A stretch of 64,000 nt of DNA from Stutzerimonas xanthomarina (GTDB lineage Bacteria; Pseudomonadota; Gammaproteobacteria; Pseudomonadales; Pseudomonadaceae). Below, one piece after another: positions 43,308 through 51,983 of the stretch (position 1 is its first letter; the number at the start of each line of letters is the position of its first letter). Both the position numbers and the translations under genes were made by a program. The notes below the pieces were generated by a model. That model was not told the origin of the DNA. It did not search any database and saw nothing but the letters and a program-made list of their open reading frames with translations. The stretch covers positions 186,001-250,000 of the forward strand of contig NZ_RHQM01000003.1 of assembly GCF_003935375.1 (NCBI RefSeq), given 5' to 3'.

Positions 43308-44756
43308 ATGGCCCTCGAACACAGCCGTTCAACGCCACCGCACCATGCAATCGATTTCGAAACCGTTGGCAGTAGCTATTTCCAGGAACGCGAACTGAAG
43401 AAAGGCGCCGCCGGCTGGGTGCTGCTGGTCGGTCTCGGCGTCGCCTACGTGATCTCCGGCGACTATGCCGGCTGGAACTTCGGGCTCGCCCAGGGCGGTT
43501 GGGGTGGCTTGTTCATCGCTACGTTGCTGATGGCGACCATGTACCTGTGCATGTGCTTCTCGCTGGCCGAGCTGTCATCGATGGTCCCGACCGCGGGCGG
43601 CGGCTACGGTTTTGCCCGTACCGCGTTCGGCCCGCTGGGCGGCTTTCTCACCGGCACGGCGATCCTCATCGAGTACGCCATTGCGCCGGCGGCCATCGCC
43701 GTGTTCATCGGCGCCTATTGCGAATCGCTGTTCGGCATCGGCGGCTGGATGATCTATCTCGCCTTCTACATCATCTTCATCGGCATCCATATCTTCGGCG
43801 TCGGCGAGGCGCTGAAGCTGATGTTCATCATCACCGCCGTCGCCGCCCTGGCGCTGGCCGTGTTCATCATCGCGATGGTGCCGCACTTCTCGGTGGACAA
43901 GCTGCTCGATATCGCACCGACCACCGCTGCAGGCGCCAGCAACTTTCTGCCCTACGGCTACGTCGGCATCTGGGCGGCAATTCCCTACGCGATCTGGTTC
44001 TTTCTCGCTGTGGAAGGCGTGCCGCTGGCTGCCGAGGAAACCAAGAACCCGCAGCGCGACATGCCGCGTGGATTGATCGGCGCCATGCTGATTCTGGTCG
44101 CCTTTGCCGGCCTGATCTTGCTGGTCGGCCCAGGCGGCGCCGGCTCCAGCACGCTGGTGGCATCCGGCAACCCGCTGGTGGAAGCGCTGACCACGGCGTA
44201 CGGTTCCTCCACCTGGATGAGCGGCTTCGTCAATCTGGTCGGCCTGGCCGGTCTGATCGCCAGCTTCTTCTCGATCATCTACGCTTACTCCCGGCAGATC
44301 TTCGCCCTATCGCGGGCCGGCTATCTGCCGCGCAAGCTATCGCTGACCAACACGAACAAGGCGCCGGTGCTGGCCCTGGTGATCCCCGGGGTGATCGGTT
44401 TCCTGCTGTCGCTGACCGGCCAGGGCGACCTGCTGATCCTCGTCGCGGTGTTCGGCGCGACCATCTCCTACGTCTTGATGATGGCCTCGCACATCGTCCT
44501 GCGCCTGCGCCGGCCGGATCTGCATCGCCCGTACAGGACCCCCGGCGGCATCGTCACCTCGGGCGTGGCGCTGGTGCTGGCCTGCATCGCGGTGATCGCG
44601 GGGTTCCTGGTCGATCCGCGGGTGGTCATCGGCGCCGCGATCATCTACGGGATCTTCATCGCCTATTTCGCGATCTACAGTCGACACCATCTGGTGGCCG
44701 GCACGCCGGAAGAGGAGTTCGCGGCGATCGAGAAAGCCGAAGCTTCACTGCACTGA
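43308..44756 (+). CDS. eat: Ethanolamine permease
   Basis: A 482-residue APC-superfamily transporter with about 12 membrane helices, ethanolamine-permease type. It starts MALEHSRSTPPHHAIDFETVG; WVLLVGLGVAYVISGDYAGWNFGLAQGGWGG is characteristic and EGVPLAAEETKNPQRDMPRG lies in the central loop. It imports ethanolamine for the lyase encoded 15 bp downstream. A sigma-54 promoter lies upstream, so it probably needs an ethanolamine-responsive activator encoded elsewhere. Confidence 0.93.
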   Translation: MALEHSRSTPPHHAIDFETVGSSYFQERELKKGAAGWVLLVGLGVAYVISGDYAGWNFGLAQGGWGGLFIATLLMATMYLCMCFSLAELSSMVPTAGGGYGFARTAFGPLGGFLTGTAILIEYAIAPAAIAVFIGAYCESLFGIGGWMIYLAFYIIFIGIHIFGVGEALKLMFIITAVAALALAVFIIAMVPHFSVDKLLDIAPTTAAGASNFLPYGYVGIWAAIPYAIWFFLAVEGVPLAAEETKNPQRDMPRGLIGAMLILVAFAGLILLVGPGGAGSSTLVASGNPLVEALTTAYGSSTWMSGFVNLVGLAGLIASFFSIIYAYSRQIFALSRAGYLPRKLSLTNTNKAPVLALVIPGVIGFLLSLTGQGDLLILVAVFGATISYVLMMASHIVLRLRRPDLHRPYRTPGGIVTSGVALVLACIAVIAGFLVDPRVVIGAAIIYGIFIAYFAIYSRHHLVAGTPEEEFAAIEKAEASLH

Positions 44757-44771
44757 AGGAAGGAGGCTGAC

Positions 44772-46163
44772 ATGGCGTACTCCCACAGCGTGGGCGGCAC
44801 CACCTGGCGCTTCGACGACCTGCGCGAGGTGATGGCCAAGGCCAGCCCGGCGCGCTCCGGCGACCTGCTCGCCGGGGTCGCGGCCGACAGCGACGCCGAA
44901 CGCGTGGCGGCGCAGATGTGCCTGGCCTCGGTGCCGCTCAAGCGCTTTCTCGAAGAAGCACTGATTCCCTACGAAAGCGATGAAGTCACTCGGCTGATCA
45001 TCGACAGCCATGACGCCGCTGCCTTCGCCCCGGCCAGCCACCTGAGCGTCGGCGATTTCCGCAACTGGCTGCTCGGCGAGGATGCGGACGAGTCGTCCCT
45101 AAAGGCTCTGGCACCGGGCCTGACGCCAGAGATGGTCGCGGCGGTGTCGAAGATCATGCGCGTACAGGACCTGATCCTGGTCGCGCAGAAGGTCCGGGTC
45201 GTCACCCGCTTTCGCAATACCATCGGCCTGGCCGGGCGCATGTCCACCCGGCTGCAGCCCAATCACCCGACCGACGACGGTGCCGGCATCGCTGCGAGCA
45301 TCCTCGACGGCCTGCTCTACGGCAACGGCGATGCGGTGATCGGCATCAACCCGGCCACCGACAGCACCGCCGGCATCTGCGAGCTGCTGAAGATGCTCGA
45401 TGCGGTGATCAGCCGCTACGAGATCCCGACCCAGGCCTGCATCCTCACCCACGTCACCACCTCCATCGAGGCGATCAATCGCGGCGCGCCGCTGGATCTG
45501 GTGTTCCAGTCCATCGCCGGCACCGAGGCGGCCAATGCCAGCTTCGGCATCAGCCTGGCGACGCTGCAGGAAGGCTACGAGGCCGGCCTGTCGCAGAAAC
45601 GCGGCACGCTCGGCGACAACCTCATGTACTTCGAGACCGGCCAGGGCAGCGCGCTTTCGGCCAACGCCCACCACGGCGTGGACCAGCAGACCTGCGAAGC
45701 CCGCGCCTATGCGGTTGCCCGCCAGTTCAAACCGCTGCTGGTGAATACCGTGGTCGGCTTCATCGGCCCGGAGTACCTCTACAACGGCAAGCAGATCATC
45801 CGCGCCGGGCTGGAGGACCACTTCTGCGGCAAGCTGCTCGGCGTGCCCATGGGCTGCGACATCTGCTACACCAACCACGCCGAAGCCGACCAGGACGACA
45901 TGGACATGCTGCTGACCCTGCTCGGCACGGCGGGCATCAACTTCATCATGGGCATCCCGGGCTCGGATGACGTGATGCTCAACTACCAGACCACCTCCTT
46001 CCACGACGCCCTCTACGTGCGCCAGGTGCTTGGCCTCAGGCCCGCGCCGGAATTCGAGGAATGGCTGGCGAAGATGCAGATCCTCAGGCAGGACGGCAAC
46101 CGCCTGCAGCTCGGCCGCGAGCTGCCCGAAGCCTTCCGCCGGGCGCTGGAGAAAAAGGCATGA
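44772..46163 (+). CDS. eutB: Ethanolamine ammonia-lyase large subunit
   Basis: A 463-residue alpha subunit of the adenosylcobalamin-dependent lyase that splits ethanolamine into acetaldehyde and ammonia. It starts MAYSHSVGGTTWRFDDL and carries the conserved TIM-barrel stretches RFRNTIGLAGRMSTRLQPNHP, GINPATDS, and the ALGVPMGCDICYTNHAEADQDD-type segment. Length is normal. No eutA reactivase or microcompartment shell genes are adjacent, as usual in pseudomonads. Confidence 0.96.
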   Translation: MAYSHSVGGTTWRFDDLREVMAKASPARSGDLLAGVAADSDAERVAAQMCLASVPLKRFLEEALIPYESDEVTRLIIDSHDAAAFAPASHLSVGDFRNWLLGEDADESSLKALAPGLTPEMVAAVSKIMRVQDLILVAQKVRVVTRFRNTIGLAGRMSTRLQPNHPTDDGAGIAASILDGLLYGNGDAVIGINPATDSTAGICELLKMLDAVISRYEIPTQACILTHVTTSIEAINRGAPLDLVFQSIAGTEAANASFGISLATLQEGYEAGLSQKRGTLGDNLMYFETGQGSALSANAHHGVDQQTCEARAYAVARQFKPLLVNTVVGFIGPEYLYNGKQIIRAGLEDHFCGKLLGVPMGCDICYTNHAEADQDDMDMLLTLLGTAGINFIMGIPGSDDVMLNYQTTSFHDALYVRQVLGLRPAPEFEEWLAKMQILRQDGNRLQLGRELPEAFRRALEKKA

Positions 46164-46173
46164 AGCCGCTCTT

Positions 46174-46247
46174 GCTACCTCGGCCATGCCCAGGTGGAAA
46201 ACGCTGCGCGCTTCTTCACGCGTCTGACCGTCACGCTCCGAGGTAGC
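46174..46247 (+). promoter_or_regulatory. Inverted repeat masking the eutC ribosome-binding site
   Basis: GCTACCTCGG (46174-46183) and CCGAGGTAGC (46238-46247) are perfect 10-bp complements in the eutB-eutC gap. The second arm contains the eutC ribosome-binding site GAGGT (46240-46244). The 54-nt loop holds a degenerate copy of the GGTGGAAA palindrome seen at 38.7 kb. In the mRNA the pairing would hide the site. Confidence 0.55.
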
Positions 46248-46248
46248 C

Positions 46249-47043
46249 ATGCCTGATCGATCTCCCACGATAGAGAATCCCTGGCAGCACCTGCGCCAGC
46301 TGACCCCGGCGCGCATCGCCCTTGGCCGGGCTGGTGTCAGCCTGCCCACCGACGCGCAGCTGGATTTCCAGTTCGCCCACGCCCAGGCGCGCGACGCCGT
46401 GCATCTGCCGCTGGACTGCGAAGCGCTGGCTGCCGAGCTGAAGAAACATGAACTTGGCTGCCTGCACCTGCGCAGCGCCGCTTCAGACCGACAGATCTAT
46501 CTGCAGCGTCCCGACCTCGGTCGCCGCCTCGACGAAGCCAGCGCCGCAACGCTCGATGAGCATGCGGGCGACGGTTGCGATCTGGCGCTGGTGATCGCCG
46601 ACGGCCTCTCCGCACTGGCGGTGCAGCGCCACGCCGCACCGATGGCCTTGAAGATCGCCGAGCAGTGTCAGGCCGAAAGCTGGTCGCTCGGGTCGATCAC
46701 CCTGGTCGAACAGGGACGCGTGGCGATTGCCGACGAAATCGGCCAGCGCCTCAAGGCGCGCATGGTGGTCATTCTGCTCGGCGAACGCCCAGGGCTCAGT
46801 TCGCCAGACAGCCTGGGCCTGTACTTCACCTGGGCGCCAGAGGTCGGCCGGCACGATGCGCAGCGCAACTGCATTTCCAACATTCGCCCCGAGGGCCTGA
46901 GCTACAACCTCGCCGCGCACCGCCTGCTCTACCTGATGCGCGAAGCCAGCCGCCGACAGCTCTCCGGCGTACAGCTCAAGGACGAGGCAGAAGTCCCAGC
47001 GCTGGAAGGTGAACCCCGCGCCGGCAACTTCCTGCTCGGCTGA
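46249..47043 (+). CDS. eutC: Ethanolamine ammonia-lyase small subunit
   Basis: A 264-residue beta subunit that with EutB binds adenosylcobalamin. Recognisable stretches: [20 protein letters not shown] near the N-terminus, [36 protein letters not shown] and [13 protein letters not shown]. An in-frame stop at 46225 limits the start; ATG 46249 has GAGGT four bases upstream. The 85-bp gap after eutB is unusually long and palindromic. It is convergent with the PhoD-type gene (6-bp gap). Confidence 0.94.
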   Translation: MPDRSPTIENPWQHLRQLTPARIALGRAGVSLPTDAQLDFQFAHAQARDAVHLPLDCEALAAELKKHELGCLHLRSAASDRQIYLQRPDLGRRLDEASAATLDEHAGDGCDLALVIADGLSALAVQRHAAPMALKIAEQCQAESWSLGSITLVEQGRVAIADEIGQRLKARMVVILLGERPGLSSPDSLGLYFTWAPEVGRHDAQRNCISNIRPEGLSYNLAAHRLLYLMREASRRQLSGVQLKDEAEVPALEGEPRAGNFLLG

Positions 47044-47049
47044 GCCGGC

Positions 47050-48603
47050 TCAGGCCGGCTGCCAGGGCTCAAGCGCCTGGCTGTAGACCACCGTGCCGTC
47101 GATGTCGCGCAGACTCACGCCCAGCGCACCGCTCTGCGCGTCGATCTCCACCTCACCGAAGAATTGGAAGCCCGCCCGCGGCGAGCTGTTCGCAGTCGCC
47201 GGAGCCTTCTGGAACACCACCTCCGGGCCGAAGGTGCCATCCAGCGGATTCGGTCCGAAGCTGCCGGCGTTCAGTGGCCCGGCGACAAACTCCCAGAACG
47301 GTTCGAAACGCTGATAGGTGGCGCGATTGGGGTGATAGTGGTGCGCCGCGCAGTAGTGCACATCCGCGGTCAGCCAGACGGTGTTGCGCACTCGTGCACG
47401 CTGGATGAAGGTCAGCAGGTCGGCGATTTCCAGCTCCCGGCCCAACGCCTCGCCGTCGTTGCCATTGGCGATCGCCTCCCAGCGTGGACCGTCCGGTACG
47501 TGCAGGCCGATGGGCATGTCCGCGGCGATGACCTTCCAGGTCGCGCGCGAGGCCCGCAGCTCTCGCTTGAGCCATCGCAGCTGCTCGCGGCCGAGAAACG
47601 CCGTGTCGGTGCCCTGCTCCGCTTGCAGGTTGTGAGTGTTCGGCCCACGGTAGCTGCGCATGTCCAGCACGAACACATCCAGCAGCGGCCCGTAGCTGAC
47701 CTTGCGATAGATGCGCCCGAGCTTGTCGCCGCGGGCCATGCGCATCGGTGCGTATTCCAGATACGCCTGGCGTGCGCGCTGCACCAGCGTATCGATGTCG
47801 CGCACCTGCTGATAGCGGCCATCCAGCTCCTTGCTCGGCGACCAGTTGTTGGTCACCTCGTGGTCATCCCACTGCCAGATCTGCGGCACCTCGGCGTTGA
47901 AGGCGCGCAGATTTTCGTCCAGCAGGTTGTAGCGGTAGTTGCCGCGAAACTCATTGAGCGTCTCGGCGACCTTGCTCTTCTCTTCGGTGACCAGATTGCG
48001 CCAGATGCTGCCGTCCTCGGCAGTCAGCTCGGCTGGGATCGGCCCGTCGGCGTAGATCACGTCTCCGCTGTGCAGGAAGAAGTCCGGTCGGCGCATGCGC
48101 ATGCTTTCGTAGATGCGCATGCCGCCGAAGTCCGGGTTGATGCCGTAGCCCTGGCCGCAGGTATCGCCACCCCAGACAAAACGGATATTGCGCGGGCGAG
48201 TTGGTGCGCTGCGCAGATAGCCGAACCAGGGCTCGCTGAGCACGCCACTGCGGGCATCCTCGAAGCGCGCGCGGTAGAAGATCGACTGATCTGCCGGCAG
48301 CCCACGCAGATCGACGCGAGCCGTGAAGTCCTGACCGGCATCGGTGATCGAAGACAGCATGCGCCGCGGACTGCCGAAGCGGCTGCGCGTATCCCACTCG
48401 ACGACCAATCGCCCAGGCCTGTCGCAGCGGCTCCAGATCAATGCGCGGCCGTCCGTGACGTCGCCGGACTGCACGCCGTCGAGCATCTGCGGGCGCTCGC
48501 GCGGCGCGGCGATGATGGCGGGCGCAATGCCCAGGGCCGGCAGGGCGATGCCGGCGCCGATGCCCTGCAACAGTTGGCGGCGTTTCTGATCCGGTGCGGT
48601 CAT
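47050..48603 (-). CDS. phoD: Tat-exported PhoD-like alkaline phosphatase/phosphodiesterase
   Basis: A 517-residue protein. A twin-arginine-like signal (KRRQLLQGIGAGIALPALG) at the N-terminus suggests Tat export. PhoD-family metal motifs: GGDTCGQGYG, HSGDVIYADGPIPAE, WDDHEVTNNW, DMRSYRGPN and LTADVHYCAAHHY. It would release phosphate from mono- or diesters in the periplasm using Fe/Ca. Start MTAPDQKRRQ is chosen for the signal peptide and an AAGGAG site nine bases upstream; the 104 preceding in-frame residues are not protein-like. A candidate Pho box lies 50 bp upstream. Confidence 0.9.
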   Translation of the reverse strand: MTAPDQKRRQLLQGIGAGIALPALGIAPAIIAAPRERPQMLDGVQSGDVTDGRALIWSRCDRPGRLVVEWDTRSRFGSPRRMLSSITDAGQDFTARVDLRGLPADQSIFYRARFEDARSGVLSEPWFGYLRSAPTRPRNIRFVWGGDTCGQGYGINPDFGGMRIYESMRMRRPDFFLHSGDVIYADGPIPAELTAEDGSIWRNLVTEEKSKVAETLNEFRGNYRYNLLDENLRAFNAEVPQIWQWDDHEVTNNWSPSKELDGRYQQVRDIDTLVQRARQAYLEYAPMRMARGDKLGRIYRKVSYGPLLDVFVLDMRSYRGPNTHNLQAEQGTDTAFLGREQLRWLKRELRASRATWKVIAADMPIGLHVPDGPRWEAIANGNDGEALGRELEIADLLTFIQRARVRNTVWLTADVHYCAAHHYHPNRATYQRFEPFWEFVAGPLNAGSFGPNPLDGTFGPEVVFQKAPATANSSPRAGFQFFGEVEIDAQSGALGVSLRDIDGTVVYSQALEPWQPA

Positions 48604-48652
48604 CTCGGAGTCTCCTTGCGAGTGAGTGGTTCTCCTGATGTAGCGGCCCCGC

Positions 48653-48670
48653 TTGACAGTCCCGTGACGC
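48653..48670 (-). promoter_or_regulatory. Candidate Pho box upstream of phoD
   Basis: On the minus strand GCGTCAC-GGGA-CTGTCAA matches CTGTCAT-N4-CTGTCAT at 10 of 14 positions with exact 11-bp periodicity, 50 bp before the phosphatase start. PhoD genes are commonly PhoB-controlled. Confidence 0.55.
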
Positions 48671-48751
48671 ACCGACCGACGGCACTTCACTGCTTGTCGC
48701 ATCCCGCAGCCACGCTTAATGTGGGCGCCCACTTCGCTGGAGCCTCCGCCC

Positions 48752-49564
48752 ATGTGGTCCTTCCGCGCCTGGCAGCGCAAACGCATCCTTGCCCGCAACC
48801 CGGTCGCGCCTGAGCTGTGGCAGCAGGTGCTCGACAGCCTGCCGATACTCGATGGCCTGAGCGGGGACGAGTTGAGCCGTCTGTGTGAGCGCGCCGTGCT
48901 GTTTCTGCACGACAAGCGCCTGTCGCCGCTGGCAGGGGTCGAACTGCAACCCCAGGACCGCCTGCGCTTGGCGCTGCAGGCGCAATTGCCGCTGCTGCAC
49001 CTGGCCGATCTCGGCTGGTATCGCGGCTTTCACGAGATCGTGATCTACCCCGACGACTTCCTCAGCCCGCAGAAGCACCGCGACGCCGCCGGCGTCGAGC
49101 ATGAATGGGACGCCGAGCACAGCGGCGAAGCCTGGCTGCAGGGCCCGGTGATCCTGGCCTGGCCCGGCGTGCAGCAGAGCGGCGGCTGGGAAGCCTACAA
49201 TCTGGTGATCCACGAGCTGGCGCACAAGCTGGACATGCTCAACGGCGACGCCAACGGCCTGCCGCCGCTGCACCGGCAGATGCGCATCGACGCCTGGGCC
49301 AGCGCCATGCAGCGCGCCTACGACCAGCTCGACTGCATGCTCGACGCCGACCCGGATGCCGAGACACCGATCGACCCCTACGCCGCCGAGAACCCGGCAG
49401 AGTTCTTTGCCGTTACCAGCGAGTATTTCTTCAGCGCGCCCGACGTGCTGCATCGGGCGTTTCCCGAGGTCTACGCGCAGCTGGCGGACTTCTATCGGCA
49501 GGACCCGCTGGCGCGCTTGCAACGCCTGCAGGCCGAACATCCCGATTACCGGGAACCTGCGTAG
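48752..49564 (+). CDS. mtfA: MtfA-type zinc peptidase (Mlc titration factor A family)
   Basis: A 270-residue protein with zinc motif HELAHKLDM and a downstream Glu in ENPAEFFAVTSEYFF, typical of MtfA, which is structurally related to anthrax lethal factor protease. In enterobacteria MtfA binds the repressor Mlc; that role is not established in pseudomonads. Start MWSFRAWQRKRILARNPV matches the family; a Met 11 codons earlier is rejected. It lies just upstream of ppa, as a similar gene does in P. aeruginosa (from memory). Confidence 0.9.
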   Translation: MWSFRAWQRKRILARNPVAPELWQQVLDSLPILDGLSGDELSRLCERAVLFLHDKRLSPLAGVELQPQDRLRLALQAQLPLLHLADLGWYRGFHEIVIYPDDFLSPQKHRDAAGVEHEWDAEHSGEAWLQGPVILAWPGVQQSGGWEAYNLVIHELAHKLDMLNGDANGLPPLHRQMRIDAWASAMQRAYDQLDCMLDADPDAETPIDPYAAENPAEFFAVTSEYFFSAPDVLHRAFPEVYAQLADFYRQDPLARLQRLQAEHPDYREPA

Positions 49565-49609
49565 GCCGGGCGCGTCGAAGCCGGCGTGCATTGCACGCGA
49601 CATTGCGCC

Positions 49610-49615
49610 TATAAT
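49610..49615 (+). promoter_or_regulatory. -10 element of the ppa promoter
   Basis: A perfect TATAAT lies 57 bp before the ppa start. No good -35 at 16-18 bp was found; TTGCAC is present but only 13 bp away. Confidence 0.45.
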
Positions 49616-49671
49616 CGCGCCCACTTTTTTCCGCCCCCAGGCCGCGCTGGCCGATCAGGAGCCCATCGTTC

Positions 49672-50199
49672 ATGAGCTACAGCAAAGTCCCGGCTGGCAA
49701 AGACCTGCCGAACGACATCTACGTCGCCATCGAGATTCCGGCCAACCACGCGCCGATCAAGTACGAAATCGATCACGACACCGACTGCCTGTTCGTCGAC
49801 CGCTTTATGGCCACCCCGATGTTCTATCCGGCCAACTACGGCTTCATTCCGCACACCCTGGCCGATGACGGCGACCCACTCGACGTTCTGGTCGTGACCC
49901 CCTATCCGGTTGCCCCGGGTTCGGTCATCCGCTGCCGTCCGGTCGGCGTACTTAACATGACCGACGAAGCCGGCGGCGACGCCAAGCTGATCGCCGTCCC
50001 GCACGACAAGCTGACCCAGCTGTACGTGGACGTGAAGGAATACACCGACCTGCCGCCGCTGCTGATCGAGCAGATCAAGCACTTCTTCGAGAACTACAAG
50101 GATCTCGAGAAGGGCAAGTGGGTCAAGGTCGAAGGCTGGGAAGGCGCCGACGCCGCCCGCGCCGCCATCATCAAAGCTGCCGAGGCTTACCAGAAGTAA
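49672..50199 (+). CDS. ppa: Inorganic pyrophosphatase
   Basis: A 175-residue family I soluble pyrophosphatase. It starts [23 protein letters not shown] and has metal-binding [19 protein letters not shown] and YGFIPHTLA. It drives biosynthesis by removing pyrophosphate. A GGAG site precedes the ATG and a terminator follows. Confidence 0.97.
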   Translation: MSYSKVPAGKDLPNDIYVAIEIPANHAPIKYEIDHDTDCLFVDRFMATPMFYPANYGFIPHTLADDGDPLDVLVVTPYPVAPGSVIRCRPVGVLNMTDEAGGDAKLIAVPHDKLTQLYVDVKEYTDLPPLLIEQIKHFFENYKDLEKGKWVKVEGWEGADAARAAIIKAAEAYQK

Positions 50200-50216
50200 G
50201 TCGAAGCACTGAAGAA

Positions 50217-50240
50217 AAGCCGGCCACAAGCCGGCTTTTT
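50217..50240. terminator. Bidirectional terminator between ppa and the diguanylate cyclase gene
   Basis: AAGCCGG (50217-50223) and CCGGCTT (50231-50237) with T-runs on both sides (TTTTT on plus; TTTTCTTC on minus). Confidence 0.88.
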
Positions 50241-50252
50241 AATGCCTGCGAT

Positions 50253-51737
50253 TCAGCCTTCTGCCTCGTCCTCCGGGCGGCCGACACGAACCTGGTTTCG
50301 ACCTCCGTGCTTGGCGTCATAGAGCGCCTTGTCCGCCCACGCGATCAACTGATCGATCTCATGCTGCCCGGCATGCGTCTGGGCCACGCCGATGCTAACC
50401 GTAATCCCGATGTTGCCCGCTGCGGTCGTCAATGGCGCCTGCTCGATGGCCATGCGGATTTTCTCAGCCACACTGCGCGCGCCGTCGAGATCTGTATGCG
50501 GCAATGCAATTGCAAACTCCTCTCCACCGAGACGGCCGAACAAATCGTGCGCGCGCAGCATGCTGGCGCATATGGCAGTGAACTGCTTGAGCACTGCATC
50601 GCCGACCGGGTGACCATAAAGATCGTTGACGCGTTTGAAGTGGTCGATGTCGAGCATCAGCAGGCTCAGGCTTTCATCGTGGCGGCGAGCCCGGGCAAGC
50701 TCGGCCTCCAGGCTCGCCAGGAAGGATCGACGACTGCTAACCCCCGTCAGCACATCGGTATTGGCCAGCTGCGCCAGTTGATCGTGAGCCTGGCGCAGCT
50801 TTTCCGTGCTCTGGAAATAGCGGTTGCTCAGGACAAATATCAGCAGCGCGACCGCCGCCAGCAGCAGCGAGATGATGCCAGCGGAGGCAATCAGCAGCTC
50901 CCGGCGCTGATCGAACGCAGCCATGAAATCCTTCGGCGACAACAGCACCACGACCACGACCCCATCATCGGCGAGCCGCCGGTAGGCGCCCAGACGATAC
51001 TCACCATCGATCGCGCTCACCCCTTCGTAATAACCGCGCGCAGGGGCATTCGGATCGAAATAGGGCTTGTCTTCCGGCACCTTGAAACGCCCGTAACGAC
51101 CGACGACGGGCGCTCCCGCGGCAATCGCACGCAAGCTGCGATCAGTGCCAACCAGCGCGATGCTGCCATTGGGGCCCACGTTTATCTGCTGGTAGTAGTC
51201 AGCGAAGAAGCTGGTGGGAATGGAGAGCACCAGAACGCCGGCGAATTCACCGTGTTGATGAATGGGGCGAGTGAACTGGATGGTCCACTGTTTCGACACC
51301 CTGCCCAGCACCGGCTTGCTGATGAACAGGCGGTCTTCCCCGGGGTGGTCCCGATGTACGCGGAAATGCTCGCGATCACTTAGATCCACAGGCTTGATAT
51401 TCGCGTCGAGGTTGGAAAAAACCAGTCGGCCGTCCTTGTCGATCACTGCCAGTTGCGTGAGGAAATTGCCATAGACAGCCAGCTCCTCGTCCACATAACT
51501 GGCGAAATCGGCGTGCTCCAGCACGTCTTCGCGCATATCCAGGAGCACGGTATCCATCAGTCTTATCACGCTGTGCACATGCGCCTCGAAGGCGGTGGCC
51601 AGGTTCATCGCGTCGTTGCGCGCGGCGTCCGTAGCGAGGACGCGCTCGTGCTTTATCTCATTGATAACGAAGACCCACATTGGCACCAGCGTCAGGGTCA
51701 ATATGAGTGCCGCCAGTAGTCCTGCCTTGCGTTTCAA
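50253..51737 (-). CDS. Membrane diguanylate cyclase with periplasmic Cache-type sensor
   Basis: A 494-residue protein. TM1 is at about 6-25, a periplasmic sensor of about 255 residues follows with Cache-like features (LTQLAVIDKDGRLVFSN; DREHFRVHRDHP; FISKPVLGRVSKQWTIQFTRPI), then TM2 at about 283-306 and a GGDEF domain with GGEEF near 400. The RxxD inhibitory site is present (RAHD). This pattern of one extracytoplasmic dCache domain plus GGDEF is typical of small-ligand-responsive cyclases. It is divergent from the solute-binding protein gene, so a shared regulator is possible. The specific ligand cannot be read from the sequence. Confidence 0.88.
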   Translation of the reverse strand: MKRKAGLLAALILTLTLVPMWVFVINEIKHERVLATDAARNDAMNLATAFEAHVHSVIRLMDTVLLDMREDVLEHADFASYVDEELAVYGNFLTQLAVIDKDGRLVFSNLDANIKPVDLSDREHFRVHRDHPGEDRLFISKPVLGRVSKQWTIQFTRPIHQHGEFAGVLVLSIPTSFFADYYQQINVGPNGSIALVGTDRSLRAIAAGAPVVGRYGRFKVPEDKPYFDPNAPARGYYEGVSAIDGEYRLGAYRRLADDGVVVVVLLSPKDFMAAFDQRRELLIASAGIISLLLAAVALLIFVLSNRYFQSTEKLRQAHDQLAQLANTDVLTGVSSRRSFLASLEAELARARRHDESLSLLMLDIDHFKRVNDLYGHPVGDAVLKQFTAICASMLRAHDLFGRLGGEEFAIALPHTDLDGARSVAEKIRMAIEQAPLTTAAGNIGITVSIGVAQTHAGQHEIDQLIAWADKALYDAKHGGRNQVRVGRPEDEAEG

Positions 51738-51983
51738 GCTTCCGCTCCGTCGCGTCCTACGCGAAGTTCTTGTTCTGGAAGCTACCAGACGCGCGCTTGT
51801 GCCCGCCGGACACGTTGTCGCAGCTCAGCTGCCACGCCCGCGCAGCAGGCACTGCGAACCCAGGTCATCGCGTCAACGGCGAGGTCTCTACTGCACTCGG
51901 TGGGAATACCCACTGCTTTAGCAGGGATTCCCGTGACCGCACGGTTTCGCTATGGTGGCATTCAGGTATCACGGAGTGATCGC
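51738..51983. promoter_or_regulatory. Divergent promoter region, Cache-GGDEF / binding-protein pair
   Basis: A 246-bp divergent gap. An imperfect hairpin at 51902-51932 (GGGAAT / ATTCCC, inner CTGC-TTTA-GCAG) lies about 52 bp before the lipoprotein start and could be an operator. No confident promoter hexamers were seen. Confidence 0.4.

Noticed and set aside
47164-48813. 549-codon plus-strand frame over phoD
   Set aside because: Antisense of the PhoD-type phosphatase; no domain.
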